NCBI GenBank assembly: GCA_036841525.1
Contig: DAITVZ010000059.1
Location: 1-35,024 of the forward strand
Reading direction: 5' to 3'
Length of the DNA stretch: 35,024 nt
Source: JAAYEA01 sp012689325
Lineage (GTDB): Bacteria > Chloroflexota > Anaerolineae > JAAYEA01
Shown here: piece after piece, positions 23,838 to 33,141 of the stretch
Position numbering within the stretch: the stretch's first letter is position 1
Layout of the letters: the number at the start of each line of letters is the position of its first letter
Made by a program: the position numbers and the translations under genes
Notes under the pieces: generated by a model
The model's database searches: none
Seen by the model: the letters and a program-made list of their open reading frames with translations, nothing else
Told to the model about the DNA's origin: nothing

Positions 23838-24746
23838 TTACTCCGGCCCGGACTGCCACTCGGCGACGCCGGGCAGGTAACGGAGCGCCCGCCGACGCTT
23901 CTCCTCCGAGGTGACGCCCAGCTCGCGGATCTTTTCCTCCAGCGAGATCAGCTTTTCCAGCGCCGCGCTCCACGCCGACGACTTGACCGGGTCGTGGCGG
24001 ATGTGCCGCCGCACGCCGACGATGGCCCCGCGCACCGGGCAGACCTTGGCGCAGGCGCTGCAAAAAAGACACGTGCTCACGTCCAGCTCCACCCGCCCCG
24101 CCGCGTTCACCGTCAGCGAATGGCTGGGGCAGATGTCGGCGCAGGCATGGCACCCCGGCGGGCAGAGGCTCTCGGTGAGGATGTTCTGCCCCTCCCAGGG
24201 CATGGTCACCTCGAACCCCGCCGGCGCCGCCTTTTCGCATTGCCGGCAATAGATGCAGTTGCTCTCGTCCACGGTCACGGCGCGCAGGCTGGCCAGCCGC
24301 CCCGCCGCGTCCCGCTCGCCCTCCAGCGCGATCACCTGGGTGGGGCAGGCCGCCGCCGCCGCCTCCGCCGCCGCGGGGGTCAGCCGGTCCAGGTGGACCT
24401 CCACCGCCCGCGCCAGTTGGGGAAAGACCTCGTAGCGCAGCACGGGGTTCTCCGGCTCGCCGTTCACGTCCATCAGCAGCGCGTTCACCGGGCAGAGCGC
24501 CACGCACTCGCCGCAATAGACGCATTTCGTCTCGTCGATGTCGATCCCCGGCCGCTTGACCAGCGCGCCGTCCACCGTCCGGCCCGCCTGGAGCTTGATC
24601 GCCTCCTTGGGGCAGACGGCATAGCAGGTGGCGCAGCCGACGCAGCGCTCCCGCAGCCAGGTGAACTCGTAGTGGCGCGTGAGCATCTTGCGCTCCAGCA
24701 TCCAGCCGGACTCGGTCTTGACCTTGACGGATGACCCTCGGTTCAT
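23838..24746 (-). CDS. polyferredoxin of the hydrogenase/Hdr operon
   Basis: 302 residues carrying several [4Fe-4S] motifs: CVGCATCYAVCP, CVYCGECVALCP, CIYCRQC, CHACADICP and CLFCSACAKVCP. It has no membrane segment, so it is a soluble electron carrier or wire, comparable in role to MvhB-type polyferredoxins. GGGAGG lies five bases before the ATG, and the start overlaps the stop of the hydrogenase large subunit by four bases. It is the last gene of the operon. The C-terminal 50 residues are helical and charged, with no cofactor motif. Confidence 0.85.
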   Translation of the reverse strand: MNRGSSVKVKTESGWMLERKMLTRHYEFTWLRERCVGCATCYAVCPKEAIKLQAGRTVDGALVKRPGIDIDETKCVYCGECVALCPVNALLMDVNGEPENPVLRYEVFPQLARAVEVHLDRLTPAAAEAAAAACPTQVIALEGERDAAGRLASLRAVTVDESNCIYCRQCEKAAPAGFEVTMPWEGQNILTESLCPPGCHACADICPSHSLTVNAAGRVELDVSTCLFCSACAKVCPVRGAIVGVRRHIRHDPVKSSAWSAALEKLISLEEKIRELGVTSEEKRRRALRYLPGVAEWQSGPE

Positions 24747-26242
24747 GACGACCTCCCTTGCCGGATGGCGCAGCCCTGGCTCGGGCGGCTGATCTCGCGC
24801 ACCACCTCGCCCTGGGCGTCGCGGATGGTCACCACCAGCGGCATCTGCCCGGGGAGGGTGTGCGTCGCGCAGCCCAGGCAGGGGTCATACGCGCGAAAGG
24901 CCATCTCGACCTTGTTCAGCAGCCCCTCGGTCACCACCTGCCCGCCCTTGATCAGGCTCTGCGCCGCCTTTTTCACCGACATGGCCATGGCGGCATTGTT
25001 GTTGGTGGTGCCCACGATCAGGTTCACCTTTTTCAGGAGCCCCTTCTCGTCCGTGACATAATGGTGGGTCAGGGTGCCACGCGGCGCCTCCACCACGCCG
25101 ACGCCCTCGGTGGGCGTCTCGGTGGGGATGGTCCGCACGCGCGGGTCCACGATCTCGGGGTCGCGGATCAGCTCCAGCGCCCGCTCGGCCACATAGACCA
25201 TCTCGATCAGCCGCGCCCAGTGGGTGGCCAGGGTGGAATGGACCGGCTTGCCGCCCAGCGTCTCATAGAAGCGCTGGTACTGCTCCTGCGCCAGCGGCGT
25301 GGCCATCCCGTCCGAGACGTTCAGCCGCGCCAGGGGCGTGGCCCGATAGACGCCGCTCTCGGGCCCATCCACCAGCCCCTTCCAGCCCACGTGCTTCAGG
25401 TACGGGAATTTCAGATAGCTCCAGGGCATCACCGTCTCGGCGACGTGGTCGAGATAGTCGGCGGGGTCATACTTGGCGAACTGGCGCCCGTCCGGGCCGA
25501 CCACCCGCACCTGGCCGTCGTAAAAATTGACGTGGTTGCGCTCGTCCACCAGGCCCATGTAATAGGTGTGGTGGGTGTAGGCGTCGCTGAGGATCATGTC
25601 CACGTATTCCTGGTTCCCCAGCACGATATCGTCAAAGAGCTTGATGGAGAGCTGGCCGAACTCGACCATGCTGGCGCAGAGCTTTTCGATCTGCTCGCGC
25701 TCCTCCGCCGAGATCGCCTTGCTCACGCCGCCGGGGACGCAGTTGACCGGGTGGATGTAGCGCCCGCCCAGGATGGCGACCACCTCGTGGGCCTCCTTGA
25801 GGTGCCGCAAGACGCGGCCGCCCAGCTCCAGCCCCACCTTGTGGATGATGCCGAGGATGTTGCGCTCGGCCGCCGGCGCCTCCGGCCCGACGATGAAATC
25901 CGGCCCCGCCAGCACGAAAATGTGCGTGGCGTGGTCGGCGCAGCAAAAGGCGGCGTATTCCAGCTCGCGGATCATCCGCCCGGCGGGCGGCGGGGTCACG
26001 TGATAGACGGCGTCGGCGGCCTTGGCCGCGGCCATGTGGTGCGCCGTGGGGCAGACGCCGCAGATGCGGTTGGTGAGGCGCGGCATCTCTTCCACCGGCC
26101 GCCCCTCGCAGAATTTCTCGAACCCGCGCAGCTCGGGGACCACGAAATAGGCGTTGGCCACGTCGCCGGCGCCATCCAGAAAGATGTCGATTCTCCCGTG
26201 CCCCTCCAGCCGGGTGATCGGGTCGATGCTGATCTTGGTCAT
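24743..26242 (-). CDS. mvhA: [NiFe] hydrogenase large subunit, group 3 (MvhA-like)
   Basis: 499 residues. The L1 motif RICGVCPTAHH gives Cys61 and Cys64; the L2 motif DPCLGCATH gives Cys455 and Cys458. These are the four ligands of the NiFe site, all Cys (no selenocysteine). The protein continues 38 residues after His461, so a maturation endopeptidase must act; none is encoded here. Overall sequence and the partner genes fit the cytosolic F420-non-reducing (group 3c-like) type that feeds Hdr electron-bifurcating complexes. The start overlaps the small-subunit stop by four bases. Confidence 0.93.
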   Translation of the reverse strand: MTKISIDPITRLEGHGRIDIFLDGAGDVANAYFVVPELRGFEKFCEGRPVEEMPRLTNRICGVCPTAHHMAAAKAADAVYHVTPPPAGRMIRELEYAAFCCADHATHIFVLAGPDFIVGPEAPAAERNILGIIHKVGLELGGRVLRHLKEAHEVVAILGGRYIHPVNCVPGGVSKAISAEEREQIEKLCASMVEFGQLSIKLFDDIVLGNQEYVDMILSDAYTHHTYYMGLVDERNHVNFYDGQVRVVGPDGRQFAKYDPADYLDHVAETVMPWSYLKFPYLKHVGWKGLVDGPESGVYRATPLARLNVSDGMATPLAQEQYQRFYETLGGKPVHSTLATHWARLIEMVYVAERALELIRDPEIVDPRVRTIPTETPTEGVGVVEAPRGTLTHHYVTDEKGLLKKVNLIVGTTNNNAAMAMSVKKAAQSLIKGGQVVTEGLLNKVEMAFRAYDPCLGCATHTLPGQMPLVVTIRDAQGEVVREISRPSQGCAIRQGRSS

Positions 26243-27228
26243 CGTTTCCTCTCCTCCGCCATCGCCTGCCGCAGCATCGAACTGGAGAGGCTGAAGCGAT
26301 AGAACGTCCCCACGGGGTCGGCGATCCCTCCCACGATCTTGGCGATCTCGGCCTCGTCGATGCTATCCACCATGGAAGCCACCGCGGCGGCCAGCTTGGC
26401 GCCCTGGTCCTCCACGCCCTCCGGCGCGCCGTAGCAGCCCCGGCAGGGCATCGCCGCGCTGATGCACAGCGGCGGCTTGCCCAACTGGTTGCACCCGGCG
26501 CGGGTCGCCGGCCCGGCGCAGATGACCCCCTGCTCCAGGAAGCAGCGCTGCGGGTCCATCTCGATCTCGTGCGGGCGGTGGAACGCCTTCACCTTGGTCC
26601 CCTGCCGCACCCGCGGGCACTGGTCGCAGACGGTCTTGGCATAGACGCCCACGGTGCTGCCCAGCTCGGGCAGTTGCCCGGCCAGCGCCAGCTCCAGCGC
26701 GCGCCAGATCTGGTGCGCGGAGGGCGGGCAGCCGGGGATGGTATAGTCCACCGGCACGGTCTGGGCCAGCGTGTTCACATAGTCGTAGAAAACGGGCAGC
26801 GTCACCTCGCCCTCGGGGACGCGGGTGACCGTCTGCGGCATGGTCCCCGCCGCGTTGTCCATGGAGGGGACCTCCAGGTAGACGCGGCGCATGATCTCCT
26901 CGGCGGACATCTGGTTGGCCAGCCCGGGGATGCACCCCTCGTGGGCGCAGGAGCCCAGCGCCACCAGCACCTTGGATTTGCGGCGCAAGAGGCGCGCCAG
27001 GTGCTCCTGCTCCGAGGTGCGCACCGAGCCGTTAAAGAGGCAGAGGTCGATGGCGCCGTCGGGCAGCGCCTCCACGTCCTGATACTTGCCGTCCATGGCC
27101 GCGGGCCACAGCACGATGTCGGCGGCGGCGTCCAGCTCCAGCAGGTGCGGGCCCATCTCCACCAGGGCGATGTCGCAGCCGCCGCAGCCGCCGGCCCAAT
27201 AGATCGCGACCTTGAGCTTGTTTACCAT
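26239..27228 (-). CDS. mvhG: [NiFe] hydrogenase small subunit (MvhG-like)
   Basis: 329 residues from the ATG at 27228 (GTG at 27237 is the alternative; GGAGGGG lies eight bases before the ATG). The proximal-cluster start CGGC (Cys15, Cys18) is at the N-terminus. Further Cys groups (GSCAHEGCIPG, IPGCPPS, CDQCPR, CRGCYG) supply additional Fe-S ligands. There is no Tat signal, so the enzyme is cytosolic. It passes electrons from the NiFe site to MvhD. It overlaps the upstream HdrC/MvhD fusion by seven bases. Confidence 0.92.
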   Translation of the reverse strand: MVNKLKVAIYWAGGCGGCDIALVEMGPHLLELDAAADIVLWPAAMDGKYQDVEALPDGAIDLCLFNGSVRTSEQEHLARLLRRKSKVLVALGSCAHEGCIPGLANQMSAEEIMRRVYLEVPSMDNAAGTMPQTVTRVPEGEVTLPVFYDYVNTLAQTVPVDYTIPGCPPSAHQIWRALELALAGQLPELGSTVGVYAKTVCDQCPRVRQGTKVKAFHRPHEIEMDPQRCFLEQGVICAGPATRAGCNQLGKPPLCISAAMPCRGCYGAPEGVEDQGAKLAAAVASMVDSIDEAEIAKIVGGIADPVGTFYRFSLSSSMLRQAMAEERKR

Positions 27229-28202
27229 GTACTCCACCCCTCCGGCGCCACGGCGGCCAGCTCGCCCATCATCTCGGCCAGCGTCCGCTCGAACTGGCCG
27301 CGGTCCGCCGCGCCAAAGCGCGCAAAGCGCACCCGGCGCGCGTCCATGCCCAGGTGGCCCATCATCATCTGCAAGAGCAACAGGCGGCTCTGCTCGATGC
27401 TATTGCCCTCCTTGTAGTGGCACTCGCCGGGGGTGCATCCCGCCACTAGCACGCCGCCGACCGGTTCCCTCAGGGCGTGGAGCACAAAGAGCGGGTCCAC
27501 CCGGCCCGAGCAGGGGACGCGGACCACCCGCACGTTCGGGGGCAGCCGGTCCAGCGCGGCCAGGTCCTCCTCGGCGCGCAGGCACCAGTTGCAGACAAAG
27601 GCGGCGATCTTGGGGGCGTCGTAGCTCGCCTCCAGCCAGCCGCCCGCGCCGAGCTGGGCCAGCATCTGTTCCTGGGAATAGCCCTCCAGGGTGATGGCCA
27701 GCGAGGGGCAGGTGGCCGTGCAGACGCCGCAGGCCAGGCAGAGGGACGGATTGACATAAGAAACCTGGTGCAGCAAGCCGTTCTCCTCTTTCGCCACCAT
27801 GGTGATGGCGTCGTAGGGGCAGGCCCGCGCGCAGGTGGCGCAGCCGGAGCAGCGGTCGGTGTCCACCTGGGCGGCGGCCAGCGGCGACTCGGCCCCGCCG
27901 CGCATGGCGACGTTGCGGATGGCCCGCATCACGTCCGAGATGTGGATGCTCTGCGGGCAGCGCGCATAGCAGGCGTCGCAGGCCGAGCAGAGCCAGTAGG
28001 TGGGGTCGGCCAGCGCCTGCTCCCGCAGCCCCAGCGCCGCCCGGCGGATCAGCCGCCGGGGGTTGAACTCGGGGTTATACCGCTTCACCAGGCAGGTGGA
28101 CATGCACGTCCCGCAGGCGTAGCACTTGAGCAGGTTCTCGCCCCCCGGCTCGCTCAGCACCTCATCGGTGAAAGAGGGGTCGGCCCGTCTCAGGTCAAGC
28201 AT
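27222..28202 (-). CDS. HdrC-like / ferredoxin / MvhD fusion
   Basis: 326 residues in three parts. Residues 1-100 are HdrC-like with two [4Fe-4S] motifs (CYACGTCMSTC from Cys27, then CSACDACYARCP). Residues about 110-170 hold two more clusters (CSGCATCARACP, CLACGVCTATCP). Residues about 195-326 are an MvhD domain (FVCNWC, PCSGRVDP, GCTPGECHYKEGN), normally a [2Fe-2S] protein that connects hydrogenase to HdrA. No HdrB partner is present. The start overlaps the hdrA stop by eight bases. The fusion would shorten the electron path between hydrogenase and the flavin subunit. Confidence 0.85.
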   Translation of the reverse strand: MLDLRRADPSFTDEVLSEPGGENLLKCYACGTCMSTCLVKRYNPEFNPRRLIRRAALGLREQALADPTYWLCSACDACYARCPQSIHISDVMRAIRNVAMRGGAESPLAAAQVDTDRCSGCATCARACPYDAITMVAKEENGLLHQVSYVNPSLCLACGVCTATCPSLAITLEGYSQEQMLAQLGAGGWLEASYDAPKIAAFVCNWCLRAEEDLAALDRLPPNVRVVRVPCSGRVDPLFVLHALREPVGGVLVAGCTPGECHYKEGNSIEQSRLLLLQMMMGHLGMDARRVRFARFGAADRGQFERTLAEMMGELAAVAPEGWSTW

Positions 28203-30681
28203 GCTCGGCCTCCTTCTCCGGTTTGACGACGTTGAGCACCTGGGGCAGGTGGCGCAGCCGCCGATCCAACTGCGGCCGGACCTTTTCCGTCTCGGCGATC
28301 ACCGCCTCGGGGCCGATCTCTTGGAGCTTGGCGTTCATCTCGCGGACGACGCGGGCGTACTTGGCCCCCTCCGCCGCCGAGATCCACTCCACGCGCATCC
28401 GGTCGGGGTTGATCCCCATCCGCTCCAGTTGTCCCGCCAGCCGCTCGAACCGCGCCGCGGCGACCCGCTGGCCGGTGATATAGTGGCAGTCCTGCGGGTG
28501 GCACCCCGAGATCAGCACCATCCCCGCGCCCAGCCGGAACGCCTCCATGATAAAGCTCTGGTCCATGCGCGCCGAGCACATCACGCGCAGGCCGCGCGAG
28601 TTGGCCGGGTACTCGAAGTGGCTCGACCCGGCGTTATCGGCGCCGCCATAGCTGCACCAGTGGCACATAAAGATCATGATCTTGTCCTCCGGCTTGTCCG
28701 CCAGGAGGGCCTGGAGCTGCGCCAGGATTTGCGCGTCGGTAAAGTGCATCTGGGTGATGGCGTGGTGCGGGCACTCGGCGACGCAGCCGCCGCAGCCGTG
28801 GCACATCGCCGATTGCACCACCGCGCCCTGGCCGGGGACCAGGCTGATGGCGCTGTAGGGGCATTTGCTGATGCAGACGCCGCACTTTTTCCCCTGCGCC
28901 TCAAAGCAGACGGTGGGGTCCACCACGGCGACGATGGGCTCGATCCCCCAGGTGTCCGCGGCCATGATCCGCGCCGCGCGGGAGGCCGCGCCGCTCCCCT
29001 GGGAGACGCTGGCCGGGATGTCCTTGGGGCCCTGCGCCGCGCCGGCGATAAAGACGCCCTCGGTGGGGGTGTCGATGGGCCGCAGCTTGGGGTGATACTC
29101 CATGTAAAAGCCGCTGCCATCCCGGGTGATGTTCATCGCCTCGCCCAGCTTGTCGATGTCGTGGCGGGGCTCGGCGGCGTTGGACAGCACCACCATCTCG
29201 GTCTCCAGCACGATGGGCTGCCCCAGCCCCTGGTCCTCCGCCTCCACAAAGAGGTTCTTGGTGACCGGGTCCTCGGTGATCTGCGCCGGGCGCCCCTGGA
29301 TGAAGCGGATGCCGCGCTCCCTGGCCCGCTGGTAAAACTCTTCGTAGGCCTTGGAGGGGGTGCGGATGTCCATGTAAAAGATGGTCACGTCCATGTCCGG
29401 GTAAAGGTCCTTCAGGAGCATGGCGTTCTTGATGGTGTACATGCAGCAAAAGCCGGAGCAATACTCGTGGTAGCGGCTATCGCGCGAGCCCACGCACTGG
29501 ATCAGCGCGATGTTCTTGGGCTCCTTGTGGTCGGAGGGGCGCATCATCTGCCCCACCGTGGGCCCGGTCGAGTTGTGCAGCCGCTCCAGCTCCATGGAAG
29601 TGAGCACGTTCTCGTAGCGGCCATAGCCGTATTCCGTGATCACCGACGGGTCGAACATGTCATAGCCGGTGGTCACGACGATGGCGCCCACGTCCTCCCA
29701 GACCTCCTTGGGCTCCTGGGAAAAGTCGATGGCCTCCAGCTTGCCGCAGGCATCGATGCACTTGTAGCACTTGATGCAGGCGTCCATGTCGATGGTATAG
29801 AGCAGCGGCACGGACTGGGAGTGGGGGACATAGATGGCCTTGCGGGGGCCCAGCCCCTCCTCGAACTCGTTGGGCACCTCCACGGGGCAGACCGGGCTGC
29901 ACTGGCCGCAGCCGTTGCAGCGGTCGGCGATGACGTAGCGGGGCTTTTCGTTCAGCTTGACGTGGAAATTGCCGATGTAGCCTTCCACGCGCTCCACTTC
30001 GGTAAAGGACCGGATCGTGATCTTGGGGTGACGCGCCGCGTCAACCATTTTGGGGGCGAGAATTCAGATGGAACAGTCCATGGTGGGGAAGGTCTTGTTG
30101 AGCTGGGCCATCTTGCCCCCGATGCTCGGCTCCTTCTCCACCAAGATCGTCTCCACCCCCATATCGGCCAAATCCAGCGCCGCGCTGATGCCGGCCACGC
30201 CGCCGCCGATGACCATCGTCTTTTTGGTGACGGGGACGGTGATCATCTCCAGGGGGGTCAGGTAGTGGGCCTTGGCCACCGCCGCGGCGATCAGGTCGCG
30301 GGCCTTGGTCTCGGCATCCTCGGGGTGGTGGCCGTGGACCCAGGTGTCCTGCTCGCGGATGTTGGCCATCTCGAAGAGGAAGGGGTTCATCCCGGCCTCG
30401 GCCACGCAGGCGCGGAAGGTCGGCTCGTGCATGCGGACGCTGCACGCCGCCACCACCACGCGGTTGAGGTTATACGCCTTGATGTCGCGCTGGATCAGGT
30501 TTTGGCCGGGGTCGGCGCACATGTACTTGTTGTCGCGAGACACCACCACCCCCGGCAGGTTCGCCGCCCACTCTGCGGTGGAGGGGACGTCGATGACGCC
30601 GCCGATGTTGGTGCCGCACTCGCAGACATAGACGCCGATGCGCACGTCCTCCCGGCTTGCCGTGCCGCCGTTGTCGCTCAT
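28195..30681 (-). CDS. hdrA: HdrA-MvhD fusion, predicted selenoprotein (in-frame UGA = Sec206)
   Basis: One 828-residue reading frame if the TGA at 30066-30064 is read as selenocysteine; otherwise it is split into 205 and about 617 residues. The N-terminal part has VCECGTNIGG and the FAD-binding GGGVAG (about 159-164). The sequence crossing the TGA is FPTMDCSI-U-ILAPKM, matching HdrA, where this residue is Cys or, in some organisms, Sec, next to the flavin-proximal cluster. Two ferredoxin motifs (CNGCGQCSPVCP, CIKCYKCIDACG), the rest of the flavoprotein, two more clusters (CGVCISKCP, CHGCGGCVAECP) and a C-terminal MvhD domain (FMCHWC, GCHPQDCHY) follow. The reading frame is unchanged either side of the TGA. 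HdrA is the bifurcating flavin subunit. AGGAG precedes the ATG. Confidence 0.88.
30027..30046 (-). promoter_or_regulatory. candidate bacterial SECIS hairpin
   Basis: Starting 17 nt after the UGA, the mRNA reads GGUUGACGCGGCGCGUCACC. GG-UGACGC pairs with GCGUCA-CC, leaving one bulged U and the loop GGC. The bulged U on the 5' side and the G-containing apical loop, 26 nt from the UGA, are the features of bacterial SECIS elements such as that of E. coli fdhF (also GGUUG...CACC). It was folded by eye, and the stem also codes for protein. Confidence 0.65.
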
Positions 30682-30703
30682 TTGGCTCTCCTGTGGAACA
30701 AAC

Positions 30704-30799
30704 GACCTGACAGGTTCTCGCGGCTATGCTCGCAACCCGGCCCCCTCGCCCAAGGCGAAGGGGCGTGCTGCGCGCGCCGTCGCAGGAACCTGTCAGGTC
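30704..30799. repeat. inverted-repeat element inside the operon
   Basis: GACCTGACAGGTTC (30704-30717) and its exact complement GAACCTGTCAGGTC (30786-30799) bound a 96-bp element in the gap between the ferredoxin and hdrA genes. Each end is itself palindromic (ACCTG-A-CAGGT). A GC-rich hairpin (CCCCTCGCC-CAA-GGCG-AAGGGG) lies in the middle. It looks like a small non-autonomous repeat that could form a large hairpin in the operon mRNA. Confidence 0.75.
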
Positions 30800-30805
30800 T
30801 TGCGG

Positions 30806-31294
30806 TTACTCCAACAGCTCTTTCAACAACTGGCTGACCGCCTCCTTGCGGGCCTCGCGGGCCACCCGTTGCGGGGTGGACAGCTTGAGCGCCTCCTTGG
30901 GGCAGATCGCCACGCACTGCGGCTCCTCCTGGTCGGCGCACAGGTCGCACATCTCGGCGTCCTTGGTGGCCGGGTTCAGGTGGATGGCGCCGAAATCGCA
31001 GGCCTGGATGCACCACCCGCAGCCGTCGCACAGGTCGTTATCGACCTTGATCACGCCGGTGGCGGGGTTCTGGGTGAGGGCGTTGCGCGGGCAGGCGATG
31101 ACGCACGGGGCATCCTCGCACATCCGGCAGGCCACCGCCATCATCACCACCGGCTCGATGCGCACCACGCGGATGCGCGACTGGCTCGGGTCGAAGGTCT
31201 TGGCGTGCGTGATGGCGCAGGCCAGCTCGCACATGTTGCACGAGGTGCACTTGTCCGGGTCGCAGACGATATACTCGTGTTTACTGGTCACCAT
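30806..31294 (-). CDS. four-cluster ferredoxin (partner of the oxidoreductase)
   Basis: 162 residues with four [4Fe-4S] motifs in the arrangement of HycB/DmsB/CooF-type electron-transfer subunits: CTSCNMCELAC, CRMCEDAPCVIACP, CDGCGWCIQAC and CDLCADQEEPQCVAICP. It has no signal or membrane segment. It lies three bases after the aldehyde:ferredoxin oxidoreductase gene, as in many gene pairs where such a ferredoxin carries electrons from the tungsten enzyme, and upstream of hdrA. It is the likely wire between the two modules. Confidence 0.88.
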   Translation of the reverse strand: MVTSKHEYIVCDPDKCTSCNMCELACAITHAKTFDPSQSRIRVVRIEPVVMMAVACRMCEDAPCVIACPRNALTQNPATGVIKVDNDLCDGCGWCIQACDFGAIHLNPATKDAEMCDLCADQEEPQCVAICPKEALKLSTPQRVAREARKEAVSQLLKELLE

Positions 31295-31297
31295 GAA

Positions 31298-33139
31298 TCA
31301 CACTCCTATGTCTTCCGCAACGTCCGCCATGTCCAGCGCCGCCAGCTTGTCCTTGGGGATGAGCCCCTCCGGCGTCCAGCCGCGCGCCAGGTAATAGGCG
31401 TCGATCATCTCTTTGAGCCCCTCCGGGCTCACCACCGCGCCCTTGGAGCCGCCCTCGGGCATGGGGTCTTGCGTCCAGCGGTCCGGCAGCCAGTCCTCCG
31501 CGCGGGTCCAGCCCTCGCGGATGTTAAAGGCCTTTTTCATGTTCCAGACCCGCTCCATCGCTTGCCGCATCTCGGCGGCGGTGATGGGGATGCCGGTGGT
31601 CATGGTAAACAGCTCCGAGACCTCGCTCCAGGCGTCCTTCAGGCAGCCGCGGATGAACTTGCAGAGCATGGCGCAATCAAAGAGCGCCGCCAGCTCCTCG
31701 CAGTCCTTGGCGATCTGCCCGCGGGCGGGCTCGGTCTTGAGCCGGTCCACCTCGCCCTTGGCGTCGGGCTCGTAGGCCAGCGAGCGGTTATGGCAGGGGC
31801 CGCGGGTGCCCACGGCGCAGCCCAGCGCAAAGGTCTGGAACCCGCGGGCGTCGTACCCCGCCGCCTCCAGCCCCTTGACGTTCATGGCGAAATGCGCCGA
31901 GCCCTGGCCGACCTTTTCCGCGGCGCGCTTGGTCCCCTCCGCCAGCAGGTCGCCGATCCCCTCGCGCTTGGCGATCATCTCGGCCAGCTTGATCACGACG
32001 GCGTGGTTGCCCCAGTCGGGCTCCAGCCCGCCGAAATCCTCCTTGGTGAGGATGCCGCGCTGGTAACACTCCATGGCCCAAGAGATGGTCACGCCGGAGC
32101 TCATGGTGTCCATGCCGTAATTGTCGCAGGTCTCGATGGCCTTGATGATCGCGGCCAGGTTATCCACGCCGCAATTGGGGCCCAGCGCAAAGAGCGACTC
32201 GTAATCCACCGAGGTGCGCGCCCCGGCGTAATCGCCCTCGCGCACGCGGGTGATGTGCTCGCAGGCGATGGAGCAGCCGGCGCACGAGACCGCTTTCTCC
32301 ACGTACTGCTCCAGCATCACCTCGCCGCTGACCTTGTCGGCGTGCTCAAAGGTGCCGGATTGGTAATTGCGCGTGGGCAGCACGCCCAGCCGGTTCATGT
32401 TCAGCACGTTGGACGGCGTGCCCATGACGCGATACTTTTCCGTCTTGGGGCCGACGGAGAGCTTGGTGAGGGCCTTGGCCTTTTCCAGGAGCCCCTGGGG
32501 GTCGGCCACGTCGATGGGCTTGGAGCCGCGCACGGCCAGCGCCTTGAGCTTTTTGGCGCCCATCACGGCGCCCAGCCCGGTGCGCCCCGCCTGGCGGCCG
32601 CGGTCGTTGGTGATGTTGGCAAAGCGGACCAGCTTTTCGCCCGCCAGGCCGATGGTGGAGACGCGCACCGCCTCGTCGCCCAGCTCCTCGCGGATCGCCT
32701 CCTCGGTCTCAAAGGTGTGCTTGCCCAAGAGGTGCGAGGCGTCGCGGAAGGTGACGGTGTCGTCGTCCACGAACACGTAAATCCACTTGTCCGCCGCGCC
32801 GGTGATCACGATGCCGTCATAGCCCGCGCGCCGGAAGGACTGGGAGAAATAGCTGGAGGCCAGGCAATCGCCCAGGCGGTTGGTGAGCGGGGACTTGGCG
32901 GCCACGCCGTGCTTGGAGCCCACGGGGACCAGCGTCCCCGCGAACGAGCTGGCGGCGAAGCACAGGGCGTTATCCGGGCCCAGCGGGTCGGCGCCCTTGG
33001 CGGTGTTCTCGTAGGCCAGCCGCGCGGCCAGCCCCACGCCGCCGATCCAGCGCTTCAGGTAGGCGTCATCCACCGTCTGGACCCAGGATTTGCGGTGGGT
33101 GAGGTCGATATGGAGAATCTTGCCGGTAAAGCTTTGCAT
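31298..33139 (-). CDS. tungsten-type aldehyde:ferredoxin oxidoreductase family protein
   Basis: 613 residues spanning the whole AOR family (N-terminal GKILHIDLT..., the cofactor region ...NDRGRQAGRTGLGAVMGAKKLKALAVRG). The [4Fe-4S] ligands are Cys286, Cys289 and Cys293 (CAGCSIAC) with a later Cys in LFDCAMLCKF. The enzyme oxidises aldehydes to acids, or runs in reverse, on a W/Mo-bis-pyranopterin. The family also contains glyceraldehyde-3-phosphate and benzoyl-CoA reductase (BamB-type) members, so the substrate is open. It is two bases from the MoaD-like gene and three from the ferredoxin gene. Confidence 0.92.
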   Translation of the reverse strand: MQSFTGKILHIDLTHRKSWVQTVDDAYLKRWIGGVGLAARLAYENTAKGADPLGPDNALCFAASSFAGTLVPVGSKHGVAAKSPLTNRLGDCLASSYFSQSFRRAGYDGIVITGAADKWIYVFVDDDTVTFRDASHLLGKHTFETEEAIREELGDEAVRVSTIGLAGEKLVRFANITNDRGRQAGRTGLGAVMGAKKLKALAVRGSKPIDVADPQGLLEKAKALTKLSVGPKTEKYRVMGTPSNVLNMNRLGVLPTRNYQSGTFEHADKVSGEVMLEQYVEKAVSCAGCSIACEHITRVREGDYAGARTSVDYESLFALGPNCGVDNLAAIIKAIETCDNYGMDTMSSGVTISWAMECYQRGILTKEDFGGLEPDWGNHAVVIKLAEMIAKREGIGDLLAEGTKRAAEKVGQGSAHFAMNVKGLEAAGYDARGFQTFALGCAVGTRGPCHNRSLAYEPDAKGEVDRLKTEPARGQIAKDCEELAALFDCAMLCKFIRGCLKDAWSEVSELFTMTTGIPITAAEMRQAMERVWNMKKAFNIREGWTRAEDWLPDRWTQDPMPEGGSKGAVVSPEGLKEMIDAYYLARGWTPEGLIPKDKLAALDMADVAEDIGV

Positions 33140-33141
33140 GT

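Noticed and set aside
24758..26302. plus-strand frame opposite the hydrogenase large subunit
   Set aside because: The minus strand carries intact L1 and L2 NiFe motifs; the plus frame shows only shadow composition.
30064..30066. hdrA as a pseudogene or two split genes
   Set aside because: The frame is unchanged on both sides, the downstream part is fully conserved with intact Fe-S motifs, and the TGA falls exactly at a known Cys/Sec position with a SECIS-like hairpin.
30704..30799. insertion sequence in the operon
   Set aside because: The element is under 100 bp and has no transposase; target duplications are not visible.
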